This document shows positions 13,176 to 25,804 of a stretch of 64,000 bases of DNA, piece after piece (positions within the stretch are counted from its first letter, which is position 1; the number at the start of each line of letters is the position of its first letter). Origin of the DNA: Eopsaltria australis (Eukaryota > Chordata > Aves > Passeriformes > Petroicidae); assembly GCA_034509425.1 (NCBI GenBank), contig JAVTVJ010000011.1, positions 8,446,001 to 8,510,000 of the forward strand, in the 5' to 3' direction. A program made the translations under genes and the position numbers. The notes beneath the pieces were generated by a model, which worked only from the letters and a program-made list of their open reading frames with translations, made no database searches and had not been told where the DNA came from.

Positions 13176-13539
13176 GATAAACTCTCCTACCTAGGAGGGA
13201 CTCAGTGGTATTGGCAGTAAGGAACACATAACATTCTTTTCAGAAAACTTTTATATGCCAAATATAACTTATACTTAAGATTTACTCCTACTGTCTTCAA
13301 AAAACTTCTACATTTGCTGCAGTTTTCTGCTTCTTTAATTTAGTCTTATGATCACACACTGCAAACACTGGTGTTTCACCAAAATGCTGGTTAGGGGGAA
13401 AAGTACTCAATTTCCTTTGCTCTGTCTTCTTTGTGATTGTATGCAAAGCTCAGTGTCTCCATTTCTTTTCCTGCCCCTTGACTTCCTTTTACTCTGTAAT
13501 TTCCAGAGTCAAAATAATCACTTCTACTCTTTACAAAGT

Positions 13540-14045
13540 ATGTGGTAACATTGCCAGGGCCCTGTGTGACTCTATGTCCTCCACTTCCCAAGGGTAAGCT
13601 GGCTAGACTGCTTTGACACTGCATGGCCATGCAACATGGGACCAGACTGCTCAAGAACAGCTAAGGTGAGAGAAGGAGCTGAGAGAGACACTTTGTCTTG
13701 GTTGGGACACCTTGTCTTGGGAGCTGCATTTATCCCTTGGAGGATGCCCAAGGTACACTGTAGGTGTGCCTGGCACTGCACCTTGTTCATCCTGCCTGCC
13801 TTGCTGATCCTGGCTGGCACTGCCTTTTCAGTACAGACTGGCCTGGATTGTCCTGGACTCTCACCTGACTTAGTCACTGTTACCAGACCTCTCTGCTTAC
13901 CTTGCTGTGGGACCATCCCTTTGCTGGGGAGCTCTTACCTGGCTATCTTGCTGCCACCCTTGGCTCCCAGCACCTCTGGCCCGTGGAGCAGCCCACTCTT
14001 CTTGCCCTCGCTAAAACAGAGTGGGTCCCTGGAGAGTTTTTGAAA
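13540..14045. other. GC-richer block of unknown origin
   Basis: Starting about 360 bp past the solo LTR, this block is richer in G and C than its flanks. It repeats CTGG/CTGCC-type words loosely (for example CTGGCACTGCACC near 13769 and CTGGCACTGCC near 13814). A 135-codon plus-strand frame (13636-14043) lies in it, rich in Leu, Pro and Ser, with no recognisable domain. Its edge at about 14045 abuts A/C-rich low-complexity DNA. It could be a decayed repeat or an unrelated unique segment; I cannot identify it. Confidence 0.35.
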
Positions 14046-14077
14046 CCAAAATTTCTGCTTAAAATGAAAAATACCCA

Positions 14078-14150
14078 AACAAACCAAAATAAAACAAAAC
14101 AACTCACACACACCTCAAAAAAATCACCAAAAATTTAAAAAACCAAACCC
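14078..14150 (+). repeat. A/C-rich low-complexity stretch
   Basis: Strings such as AAAACAAAACAACTCACAC and AAAAAACCAAACCCC run over about 70 bp with hardly any G. Confidence 0.7.
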
Positions 14151-14906
14151 CTAATTCAAAACTTACATTAATGTGCTTATCTAATAAAACCTTCACTGCA
14201 AAAAAACCCTTCATGTTTAAGACTGAAACTAAAATTACTAACAAGGATATTTGGGGTATTTTCACACTCATCTTGCATATGGAAGACTCAGTTCCATCAC
14301 TGTGCTCTACCATATCCAGGACTTCATCTTGGTTGTCTCCCACCCTGAACTAAAGAGCAACTTGCTTACACAGGATTAATTTGTGACATAGAATATTTGC
14401 TTAACCTTTTGATCAATATCACACTCATAGCACAGATGTCTACCTCTCATTTATCATCCAGTGCTTCCTTTGCAGTCTGTGGGGAAAATAAGCACTTCCA
14501 GTGCACAAGTCATCTCATCCTATAGTAGACTTTTCATAGAGAACAGCTCTAAATCCACATTTAGTGACAGATAACGGTAGAGGCGTACACATCTACACTA
14601 CTGTGTATAGTAATGAAAGAATCAACTCACCTACCAATAAACCAGAGGCTGGGGAGCTGCTTTAGAGCCTAACAGCTTTACCATGGTCCTAACACAAGCT
14701 CAGGTCTCCAGACAACATCAGATGAACTTGAACCTCATATCTCAGATGGCTGGTCTTTTTCTTTCTCATGAAAAATTGCAAAAGCTTCTCAGTCAATGCT
14801 GGCATGTAATGAAAATAACTTTAAAGACTTGTCTTCTGCCATAAAATGAAATTCTATTTTATGAGCACAGAGAAGCTTTAGACACCAATACAGCAAAAAT
14901 AAATAA

Positions 14907-14954
14907 AAAATGGCCAAGCTGTAAAATGGCCAATTTGTAAAATGGCCAAATAAT
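14907..14954 (+). repeat. 16-bp tandem repeat, three copies
   Basis: The three consecutive units are AAAATGGCCAAGCTGT, AAAATGGCCAATTTGT and AAAATGGCCAAATAAT. The first 11 bases are identical in all three; the last unit diverges at its end. Confidence 0.85.
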
Positions 14955-17900
14955 TAACCATGCTCTGCATAGCTCTGAAATATAGATTTCCATTAACAGA
15001 TGGCATAATCTATGAAAACTTTGATTTAACTGTTCTTATACTTAAGAGATTCAAATTAAAGATAAAACAGTGGACTAAATAACTGCAAATCTACCAGTGT
15101 TGCAATATTTTTTTTATGAGAAACTCAGTCTAAATTGTATTTAACATTAATTAAGAAGTCAGAAATTAAAATTGGTTTGGCATCAGTTGTAAGGAAAACA
15201 GAAGGCTTCCCTTTTTTAGCCAAAACATTTTGGATTATGTTTTTGTGCTGCAGTCATACAAAGCTTTTAGTTCTGTAAAGTATTTAGAACACATTTCATT
15301 TGGAAGAACATTCTAAATCAACTGATAACATACTGAACATATGGGTGAGCTTTGACTCATAGGTTTTGGTGGGAGACGTTGTTGTGGTTTTTTTTGGTTG
15401 TTGTTGTTTTGTTTGGGGGATTTTTGATTAATTGCCAAATACGGGCTTGAGCGAAGAGTAAAAATTTATTTGGAGTGTGCCAAAGGATGACATTTATATC
15501 CAGTTCCTCCTTGAAAGGTGCAAATCTGTGACATCTTGGCAGAGGAAATTTTGAAAAAGTTAAGACAGGCAGGTGTCAAGTGGCAATTTATTTGCCTAAT
15601 AATTAGCTAAACCCTGAACTGAGTGCTAAGAATCAGACATCATAGACTAGTGCAGTAACTTCAATAAGGTCTATATTTTATTGTTGAGCTTTGGAACGCC
15701 ACAGCTTAAGTGAATGGCTTCTTACCCACCTAGTACAGTCATACAACATGTAGGCACTCATACACTGAGGAACACAATTCACAGGATTCAGCAACCTCAG
15801 GAAAGAGTCTGAAATGAGGGAAGAGCTAAGAGGCCTTGCATTTTGACTTCACCACCTTATTCTGTTACAGGGACTTGGTCACAGGTATCTGTCTCCCTGT
15901 GGCATGCTCTTCCCTTAAGTCCCAAGTCAGTTGTTGCCCAGAATAAAAAAATCACAAAGTCTTAAATAGTTGCTAAACTGTCCATGTTTTCATGAATTAA
16001 GCAAACTAGAGACATATTTTTTGCTTTCAGCACTGTTAAATATTGTCACTTATCTGTCTGATTTTTTAGAAGCGCGAACTACGCTTAGCTATGATTGTGA
16101 CAGATGTATTTTGACATGTGATTATCTAGGAAAACTACACTGAATCCTATTTCAGAATGCAACAGACTCTTCTAGCTGATATGCAGTGACCAAAAAAGCC
16201 AGCAGCAAACATACGTACTTATGTTCAGATTTGGAAAAATTTTCTTACTTATTATTATGTGAATACATAGGTGAAATAGACCCTGGGTAAGATTCAGAAA
16301 TCTTCTTCCTATGACATGTCAACCCCATACTCAATGTATTTTGTTTCTCGACTTATCAAGTCATAAGTAAAGTCACTAACATATTTTTGAGCAACACACT
16401 AAAGTATGCTCAGAGAAAAAAGGGAACAGAAATATTGACTAGCCCACTGTGCTCAGTTAGCTGCTGTCACAGCAAATGTGGAACAGAACCTCATTCATAA
16501 CCAAGACAGAGCCCACCTGAGAGTCACCTCAATTTTAGCCTGCTTGACACCTTTTCTGTGTTTTAACACTTACAAGTATCTTCTAATTCCCAGAGAATTT
16601 TCACTGGTGGGTTTATAGGCATCAATATTTATGCTTGAAGATCTTCTTACCTTGAACAGCTTTCTTCTTTTCCTGATGGTTACCACCATTACCATCCCAC
16701 TGTAGAGGGAGCAATTGGATCCCCTTCTTGCTCAATCTTCCATCCTTATTCTAACCATATAAATCTTATTCTAGTATTTCCTCATCTGTCATGTATTTTC
16801 TGAAAAAAAATTACTCTTTACTATTAATCAGTGAAGTTGTCAAAATAAAAAGTTTTTATTCTGTGGTGGTATAATGCAGAATATAGCTCAGTTAACCTTT
16901 TTGATTTCAACAGCTGTATCAAATTTGTAACTTATTGCCATAAATGGTAATACCTGTACACTGCACACTTCACTTTTTTACAGCTACTGAGTTCTTAGAG
17001 CTAGTTGCTATTAGATTATAAATACATGATTGTCCCTTTCTTTCCTACTGAGTTACAGCTCCTTTTTTATTATATCAGTTCTCAAGGTCGTTCTATTCTT
17101 TCCGGAAAATATCATGTTCCTTTCTCAATTGATGATAGCTCCTAATGTGTGTTATAAAAGAATTTCAAGAGCACATGCTTTTTTTCTGTGTGCAAAATCA
17201 CCAGTGAAGCCAGATGCAACTTAAAACTGCCTTCTACTTTCTCTCCCCAGCCTAACAATTCTCCTTACACTATAAGCCATGCAGACTTCAGTTAGTTTCT
17301 TTCAAAATTATTTGAATTGTCACACTACCAATTTAATAATTTTTATGGACCACAGTCTCAACTACCTAAGCAAATCTGGAGCAATGAATCTACACTTACT
17401 TAATGAAGAAATTATTAAAATTTTGATAGTTTTGTTCCACTTAACTTACCTTTGAGAAGACTCGGTTGTCTTCTAGCCCACTACCCTTTCCATGTAGTTG
17501 ATAACTCTGACCTTTAAAAAGCCCTCAGGCAGCTATGAGGTGTTTTAAATAGTAAGGTATAATTGTCCCAGCCACCTCCCTCCACCCTTTTTTAATTAGA
17601 GATATTATATTGACTATTTATCAGTCAAAACTACTATTACAAACTACCAGACCATGAAATTTTACTCTTGGACTTATAAAAATGTCATCTAAATTTACAG
17701 TGTTTTTGAAGTGGGAATGGATCAGGGCCAGTTTTTGTAAAAGCATCGGTATTGGATGGTACTACTGACAGTAAATTAGTACCCAGTAATTTAACTGTGC
17801 CTTGCCTTACTAAAGGGTTTATGCTGGTTATCTGTAAGGACTAGGAAGAATATTTCACTATCCTACTAAATAACTTGGTCTCAGGTTTGAAATCTTTTAC

Positions 17901-20900
17901 TGCAATGTTGGAAGTTGTCCATAGCTGGAAGAGCATTGTTCGAGGATACCAACAAACTTCTGCAGCTCTCAGTAGTTGCAGAGTATTGGGCAGGGTTGAA
18001 CTTGTTCTCACACTTGGGTTCAGAAAGAACCTCCCTACATTTAATTTCCAGAACCATTACCCTCTCTAGCACTTGCTGTTGGCCTAACCTGAATGCTCTC
18101 CTGAAAGTTCTTTGACACCACATCATGTAATATCTGTGCTCTTTATCTCCAGTGCTTTCACTTGGTCCTGGTATATTTTGAAGCTTTTTTATCCAAATTT
18201 AAAGAGTTTAATGACTTGATGGCATAGAGCAGATGATTTTTATACTGCTGTGGATTAAATATCTATTGCATGGGATAGTGATCCATTGCATCCTGTCTCA
18301 AAGAGCAAAACTGAAGAGTTTCTGAAGTGTTTACTACCACTATGAAGTTCCTGACAGTCAGATGGAACGTAGATATCAATAAAATATGAAAGGCCAATTT
18401 TTTTTTCCCTACTGATTTTCACAAGAGTATAAGGAGGTGAAAAAACCTCTAGGTTTTATTCCAAGAATTCACTTGCCATGAAAAATACCCCAGTGGAGAA
18501 CAGAGAACCTTACACAGTTAGGGAGAATGCTTAATTATAGCACAGCCAACAAAACTGGCTTCAGTACCCACCATTTAAAGCAGCCAATACTGTAATGATG
18601 GGCTTAATGCAGGACTCCAGCCACATGGTTCAATTATGCCACTGAAGGGGGTATTACACACCCATATTATACAGACCATAAGTGGGTGTTTTGGTTTTTC
18701 TTTTCCTCTTAAATGCTCCTTGCGGTGTCCCATGCTGCTGAGGGAATCACAAAATGTGATTTAGCAGAAGGGCTGGAGGGAAGTAAACCTGTGTGTATGC
18801 AGAGAGGCAACACATGTACACAGGCATTTGACTGACTTCATGGTGACTTTAGTGTGAGTCATTGGATAAAGAGCTACAGCAGTTTCCATCTCCTTTCTAA
18901 AACTATAAAAGCAGTAGTAGTAGTAGAAGAAAGAAACTGGCATTTTCTCTTTGATTGACATATAGATTTCAGCAAACTGGTAAGACTTGAGCAAGTGCAG
19001 GAAGAAAAAAAAAAGTGACCCAACCTGAGGCTCATTACATTTTCATTTTTAATTCCTGGGTTCTCCTTCTGGATACCAAAACCAACATGCAACGGACAAA
19101 TCAGATACAGCCAGCAGTTCGACTGGGAATAATACCATGGCAAGTCTACACTGAAAATATGTCTGAAGGAAAGATTATACTTTTTGGTGGGTAGAGGGGG
19201 GGGATCATGCCCCACACTGAAACTCGTTAAAAATCCTCAAACCAAGACTTTTTTCAAGTTTACATCCTTTGTTATAACTACAACAGAATGACCACATTAA
19301 GAACCTGTGCCTCTCCCCAGTGAGCCACCAGACAGTTTTGAGAGAGTTCTACCACAGGCTGTTCCAAAGACATAGCTTTGCCTATATTCTCTCATCTCCG
19401 ACTTTGTTGTGCCCCAAATGAATGTCTGCACTTGACGGATTGTGTTTTGAACTGACAGTTTTCACCTGATACATGTGTCAATGAGCACAGTTCCCATGGT
19501 AAATGCCAGTCATGAGCCACAAGCAGAGAAAGGGCTGACATTGTTAACAAATGCTGCAAGCATTCGTACTGAGAAAATGGTTTGTGGGTTTTATCCCTTT
19601 TTATACTGCCTTTGCACTCAGAAATACATAGATGTTTTTACTGAACATAAGAAATAACACTTGAATTTGATTAAACCTTTGAAGAATCCCAAAAGATGAT
19701 TATTTCAGGAAAGTATGAAAGACTGTGTCATAAAATTCTAGGTAAAGAGCACTGTAGTATACACATTCTCTCTTCACAACATTTTACTATTACTATGACT
19801 CTACTGCTTTAAATTTTTTATTCAATTTATTGACTCTGATCAAACGGTCCAACAGGGGCATTGATGATTACATACTTCTTAAATGTATATTTAATTTTAT
19901 GGATTCTGTTCATTCATATGAGAGATGAGACAATTAATAAAGAAACACAGAAGAAAAATCAAATCGTAATAAAAAAATGTAAGAAGTACAGAAATCCTTT
20001 CTGGAGACCCAGGTGTTGACAAAATGCTAGTGATATCTTGGCTGGTATGAACACACCTGAAGACACAGAGTCCCAAGGAAAATTATTGAGTCCTTCAATT
20101 GAGTGTCTAATATCCTGTACTGTATTGGTCTGAGCTGTGTGAACAGGAAAAATGTCAGTGTATTGACAATGTGCCTAGTGTGAAGACCACTGCTACAATG
20201 TCACCGTGGTATCTAATCCAAAGAATGTCTTCTTTCGCATCAAACTTACTTTAAAGTTAAGATCTCATGATCTTCAAGGTCCCTACTTTTTTATCCAGGA
20301 ACTCTTCAATGTCCCAGCTTGTTCGTACCTCAGAAGTTCCATTTAAGAACATTGCACAAGGAAAAAGGGTCAAATCAGTCTGCCAATTTCTTTACATTGA
20401 CTCTTTCAATTCTTATTTCACCACCCAAGAATCGTCCCAGCATGAAGCTGACCACATGAACCTGGCAGCCACTAATCATGTTTCACACTCAGCCAAGTTT
20501 CTTTATCAAAGTATCAATACTGAATCAGAGTTGAATGACACCTAATTGCAGTACACAGCATGACTGCAAAAGGCCTCATCCACTAAGAGCAAAAAAATTG
20601 CCTCTATTGAAATCAAAGATTTTTGCAGCTGCTATCAGGACTCCCAAAGTTAAGAGCATTAAGGTTTTCATACCATTGTTAATTTCGGTCTGGAGCACAG
20701 ACTCTTTCAGTCGCTGACATTTCAGGTCAGGCTATCTAATAACCATCCTCTTGATAGCTACATTCACTCCCAAATGGTCCTGAATTTTAATAAACCTGTA
20801 GAAGTGAGAGGCCATAAAACTCTTGTCCTTGGCTAAACCCTTCACTGTGTGTTTGAGATTTCAACTAGTTTACGATAGGATTTACAGTAGCATTACTGTT

Positions 20901-23900
20901 TCTTTTAGTCACATACTGAATTGCAACACAAAAGCTTTTGTCTGATTCATTGGCACTGAAGGTATGGCACTTACAGATAAACAATGAGAACAGGAAAAGA
21001 TGTGATGTCAAAAAAATACTTAATATTTTATATAGCATAAGATCGCATTTTCACATGCGTCTTTATAAACAGGAAGCTCACTCTTATTTTCTTGGGAGTT
21101 TTGGGAGCTTAGAGTCTTGAAGCCTGAACTGTGGTGAAGTCAATTTTAGAAATGAAAATTCTGATACCTGTTAGTAAAAAGAACAGATTTCTTATTGCTG
21201 TGAGTTAACCCCAAAACCAGGACACTTATAAAGTGGTCTAGGTTCTGACTTCACATGTTTCAAAGAGATTTGTGCAACCAAACAATTTGAGGGTCTGTGC
21301 TTCATATTTACCCAAAAGAATGTTACAATTGTGAAAACCTTTTTAGATCTTGCTCCTCAGTGTTGGTTTAATGTTCATAAAATGTTTATTTTTGCTAAAA
21401 AATGATATTGAGTTAGAAATTCCCCAAGATGCTTTGAAGAGACTCTAAAACCTATGTGTCTACTGGGAGCAAAAGGCAGAAGCAGGGGCTCCTAAGCAGC
21501 ATGATTTCACTTTTCAGGGAATACAGGGCCAATACTCTATTGTATCTTTGGCAATTAGACGTGACTAATGGCAGGTTATGGTATTCCTGATGTAAATGGA
21601 AGATAATGAAGTGAGACATTAAATTTACCAACAGCATCCTTGCGTTGATTTGATATCTAGGAAGTCTTTCAAACTTTTAAAATATAGAGCCAATTGTCAA
21701 ATTTCAGTACTAAAATAACAGATGTGATTCTTCTAGTTATATTCACTTTATTTAGCTATTCTTAATTCTATATAATTTTATATAATTTATCTTAAAATAA
21801 AGATGTGTACTTTTCAAACACAGTATTTCTTGACATGGTCAGTCCTTTTTTTCATTTTAGATCATCATATTTATACCATTTGCTTACTGACCTCTCACAT
21901 CAGCTTTTACAGCAGTGTTCACTAAGGAATTAATTTCATGGTTCAGAGCAATGACAATCCTTCAGAACAAAGGTTTCAAGCCATAGATAGTTGGAAAAAT
22001 GCAGATAGCATAAAAATATAAATATATATATACCTCCCACAAAAATACCATCTCTTAGGGTCAGAGCAGAATAGTTATTCTTTAACATTTTAAATAGAAC
22101 TTAAGAAAACATCCCTGAACCTGATTGTTTTATTTGAGTTCATTGCCCAGCCACTTCCCTGCAGGCTGATTTCACACTCTCATTCAAGTGAGTGACTGCG
22201 TCTCCGATGAAATGATCTGCTTCCTTGTGCTTTAGGCTTCCTCTTGGCCCTGGCATTCTATGGTAATATGAAATATGATGGCATTTTTTTCTTTTATAGT
22301 GCTCTCCACACTGGATGTATTGACGAGTAGGTGTAAAGTGTCTTCTGTTTGCTACCTCCTCTGTCATCTGCTGTGGACATACCCTTGATCAGAAGTTCTC
22401 TTTGCCCCATCAGATTGCTGTGCCAGTATTTGCATTGACAGAGATATATAGAATAGAACTGTTTTGCTGATGTCCTGGGTACGTTGGCTTGTTACTGACC
22501 GAGAGGGGGGTGGAGCAGCAAGGCACAGAAAATCCACTATACATTCTAACATTTAGGCTTTATCCTTTATTAGGTAGTGAGTAAGAGACATAAAAAGAAT
22601 TGAGTTTGTTGTTTACAGCTGAACTTTAAAAGAGACTTGTGTGAACAAAAACTTGTTCCATAGAGCACTGTGACAAAAGAGGTCCAAGAAAATGGAAGGT
22701 GTCATTGCAAATTAGCTGATGTAAGTAGTTGGAATGACACTCTTATTTCTAGCAAAATTTGTATGAACTCTGCCCTTAGTACTGTGCCTCCATACATGCC
22801 ACAGGCCATGTTTTGGCAAGGATCAGCCTGTTGATTTTGATGGCATCACAACAACATGGCAGGATGTACAGCAGGTGTCCATGCACCAGAAGGCTGTGCA
22901 TAAGAGCCTTCAGGATATTTGTCTATCTCTCATTTTCCCATCTGCATGCTTCCTCATGGGGAAAAGACAGCCCGCCCAGATCTTCTACCTTCCCAAAATG
23001 TAAGTACCCCTCTGCTCCTTTAGCAAGATCTTACTCACACAGGCTCTTACAAAAGGCTCTGGAAACAAATGGTGGTTCATGGAGCACAGCTTGAAAGCTG
23101 CTGCCCTTTTCAAGGAGGAATCTGAACGCAGCTGGCAATGGCACTACAGCTTCTGCAAACAGATGGAAGGTTGAAAGCAGGCTTAAAGGACCAAGTCCAC
23201 TGAATCTTACTATCTCATGTACCCAAATAAAATGAAACATTTTCTAAATTGAGTGCGAGGAGCAGGTTTTGAAGGCTGGCTTATTTACTGCCTCTTTACT
23301 GGGAGCTGTAGAGTAGAGAGCCCTTTTAAATGTCAGCTCCTAGTTATTTAGATGTCTAAACTTGGCTTCAGGAACTTACTCATACTGTTGTTTTGAAAGT
23401 TAGGCCAAAGAAATCCAGCTGGTAATTAGCCCTGGAATCACCATCATGTCTTTTTCATGGCTACATAGGTGTGAATTAAATATAAACAAAAGCTCATTTC
23501 GTTTCAAGGCACGAACGTTTGCAAATAAACTGGATGAAATACAAATACATAATATAGAACTTATTTTAGTACTTCTAGATAAATAAATGCATCTCTTTGG
23601 AATTCTTTGGACACAGATATCCATGGAACCTCTTCTTTCTCTCTCTTTATATATTTTTTATAAAATCTAAATGCGGAGAGGTTTAAAAAATGGCAAATAC
23701 GAATGTATATGGAAGGCTCACTGATGAACTGCAAGTCAAAAGTGCGTATATTTTCATCCTCTATATCCCTCACCTGTCTGCATTAACCACAGGCAGCATT
23801 ATACAGCAACCACATGGTCAATATTTTGCATTACTGCCTTTTAATAAAATCTTTCAAATAATTTCCCCATCTAAACTTAAATTATGCTTTTAAATTTAAT

Positions 23901-25174
23901 TCTGCCTAAATGTATGGTAGGCATTTCACTTAGCTACACATCAGAGTGGTTGCATGTGACTCAGCAGCGCACTCCATAATATTAATAGATACTTTTCAGC
24001 TCCCTATGGGAAAAAGCAGGCAGCAAGGATCAGATTCAAGAAGTCTATTTTTTCTCTGTTGTTTGTTACTTACCACTTAATGACCCACATGTGAAATCAA
24101 TGGTTATATAATTATTTCATATAGTAGATTTTCTGTTTATAAGTTATTTTTCTTACTCTAACATATATACAATATATCTATATATACCCCTGATAAATCT
24201 TACTTTAAAGGGACACAGTCAACCCCTTTAAGCCTCACAGTAAATATATAAGGCTTTAAGCTGTCCGTACATAATGGTCAGCTACAGAATTCAAGGGTCC
24301 CTTCAGATCCTAGAAGTTGTATTTGTTCCAAACCCATGATGTGCAGTTATCTTGTAATATGTATCTCATGTGTCACTGTTTACATTTTATAGTTATATTA
24401 AGACATTTTATATCACATCAGTAGGAAATAAAACAAGAGAGTAAGTCTGTTTCTAAGACTAAGCCTATTGAAAAAAATATTACCTGTAGCTACAGACACT
24501 CCCACTGGTGTGATATAAAATGAATATGTGCCATTCTTGGGATGAAATTCTGGCTACACTGCAGTCAGAAGGAACTTTAAACTGACTTAAATGAGACCAG
24601 GATTTCTCTCCTGTTTTTCATTTGTCAGTTATGACTTTGTGTAACCAATTTGTGTCTTCCCTCTGCTCAACACTGAAGTGTCAGGCCTGTTCCACAAGAG
24701 CATATTTTTTGTTGTCCACTGTCATGTCTTAAACATGGATCTATCCTGTATGTATTACACTTTTGGAATAAACACAGAGTGTACACATACATTCTCAAAT
24801 AAATGTTTGACCCATTCTGTGTACAGTATCTGAATTGTTTTCCCCCACTAGATCATCTTTATCACTTTCTTTGCCCTAACCTAGATTATTTTCATGCCCA
24901 TTCTTCTGTGAGTGAGGAAAACTTTGCTCACCAGGAACAGCTCCACATTATTGTAATAATTTTTGACTACTTACCAAAGTGACATAATTTTGCTCATTTT
25001 ATCTTTTGCAACTCAGTTAGAAACCTAGTGGCATAGATAGAGACACAATACTACTGTTTTACAAGACATCTATTGTATCTACTTTTGTTCAGATAAATAC
25101 CCAGTAACTGCTGATTTGGCAGGAGGATTGGTAAGGGTACTACTATTCACAGTGTTTCTTTTTTTTCCTTCTTC
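14955..25174. other. Gene-free AT-rich sequence downstream of ZNF385D
   Basis: No coding exon, RNA gene or clear transposon was recognised. Small items are a T/G-rich string at 15381-15418, an AGT triplet run at 18913-18926 and a TA-rich run near 22016-22032. Some of the distal 3' UTR may lie in the upper part. All open frames are short and look random. Confidence 0.5.
18913..18926 (+). repeat. (AGT)n microsatellite, about 4.7 units
   Basis: AGTAGTAGTAGTAG is a pure triplet run, flanked by an AAG-rich stretch. Confidence 0.8.
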
Positions 25175-25570
25175 TTTAATCTACAGAATAAAGTATTTTA
25201 TATACATTGGAACCAGTTAATGCCCTTTAGACAAATTTTTAAGTTGTTTCATAAAGCAGGAAAGACATTGCAGGGAAATACGTGCCAAAATGCACAGTCA
25301 AAAGGCTTTACAAGTTTTATATGTCACTACAAGTCAATGCTGGAGATCAGTTCTAAAACGATCAATTCTCAAGAGGAATGTTCTCATCTGGAGAAAATAC
25401 TGCCCATTCCCCCTTTCAGGATTTGTTCAGTTCTCTATCAAAAGTTCTGGCTCTTCATATATACTTTAAACTATAAATAAACACTGCATAGTTCAATGTT
25501 CTCGATTTTCATTTTTTTGTTTGTTTTGATTTGAAAAATTATTGCAGTACAATTAATTCCTGTTTGGAGT
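25175..25570 (-). other. ZNF385D: Start of ZNF385D 3' UTR; end not determined
   Basis: The 3' UTR must begin at 25570 on the minus strand. The nearest minus-strand poly(A)-signal-like hexamer is ATTAAA at 25180-25175. It is followed by A-rich sequence and no clear GU-rich element, so it is a weak candidate. The nearest canonical AATAAA noticed lies much farther away at 22571-22566. The true end cannot be chosen from sequence alone. Confidence 0.25.
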
Positions 25571-25804
25571 TCAGTAAGGAGCGAACAGCACAGGAGTGTG
25601 GGTGGTCCGTATAGGCCCAGGAGCTGGTCGTAGGAGTGCTGGAGGAAGTGCAGAAGTCTGGAAAAGGGTGGCTGCTGGGGCTGTGCGAAGACTGAAGGGG
25701 GAATTCACAGCCACAGCAGCAGCTGCTGCTGCAGCTGCCAGCGGATTTGGTAAGATTCGTGGGGCCATCGGCTTTGAAGGTTCCTTTGAAAATACTAATT
25801 TTAC
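25571..25804 (-). CDS. ZNF385D: ZNF385D terminal coding exon: Ala/Pro-rich C-terminus
   Basis: This segment codes 77 residues plus a TGA stop at 25573-25571. The acceptor is a strong pyrimidine tract ending in CCCCACAG (AG at 25806-25805); the first codon is GTA. The translation begins VKLVFSKEPSKPMAPRILPN, followed by L and eight consecutive alanines, VAVNSPFSLRTAPAATLFQ, and the ending PGPIRTTHTPVLFAPY. It has no zinc finger and looks low-complexity and hydrophobic. The alanine run is coded by alternating GCT and GCA triplets (about 25716-25739), so it is an interrupted trinucleotide repeat that may vary in length. The plus-strand open frame here (25596-25859) is a shadow of this exon. Confidence 0.95.
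   Translation of the reverse strand, partial: VKLVFSKEPSKPMAPRILPNPLAAAAAAAAVAVNSPFSLRTAPAATLFQTSALPPALLRPAPGPIRTTHTPVLFAPY

Noticed and set aside
12591..13233. Solo LTR ending at the AACA at 13233
   Set aside because: TG...CA ends fit, but the flanks share no duplication. The end at 13175 gives a perfect GATAAA repeat.
13636..14043. 135-codon plus-strand open frame
   Set aside because: GC-rich low-complexity translation (Leu, Pro, Ser) with an equally long minus-strand frame overlapping it. No recognised motif.
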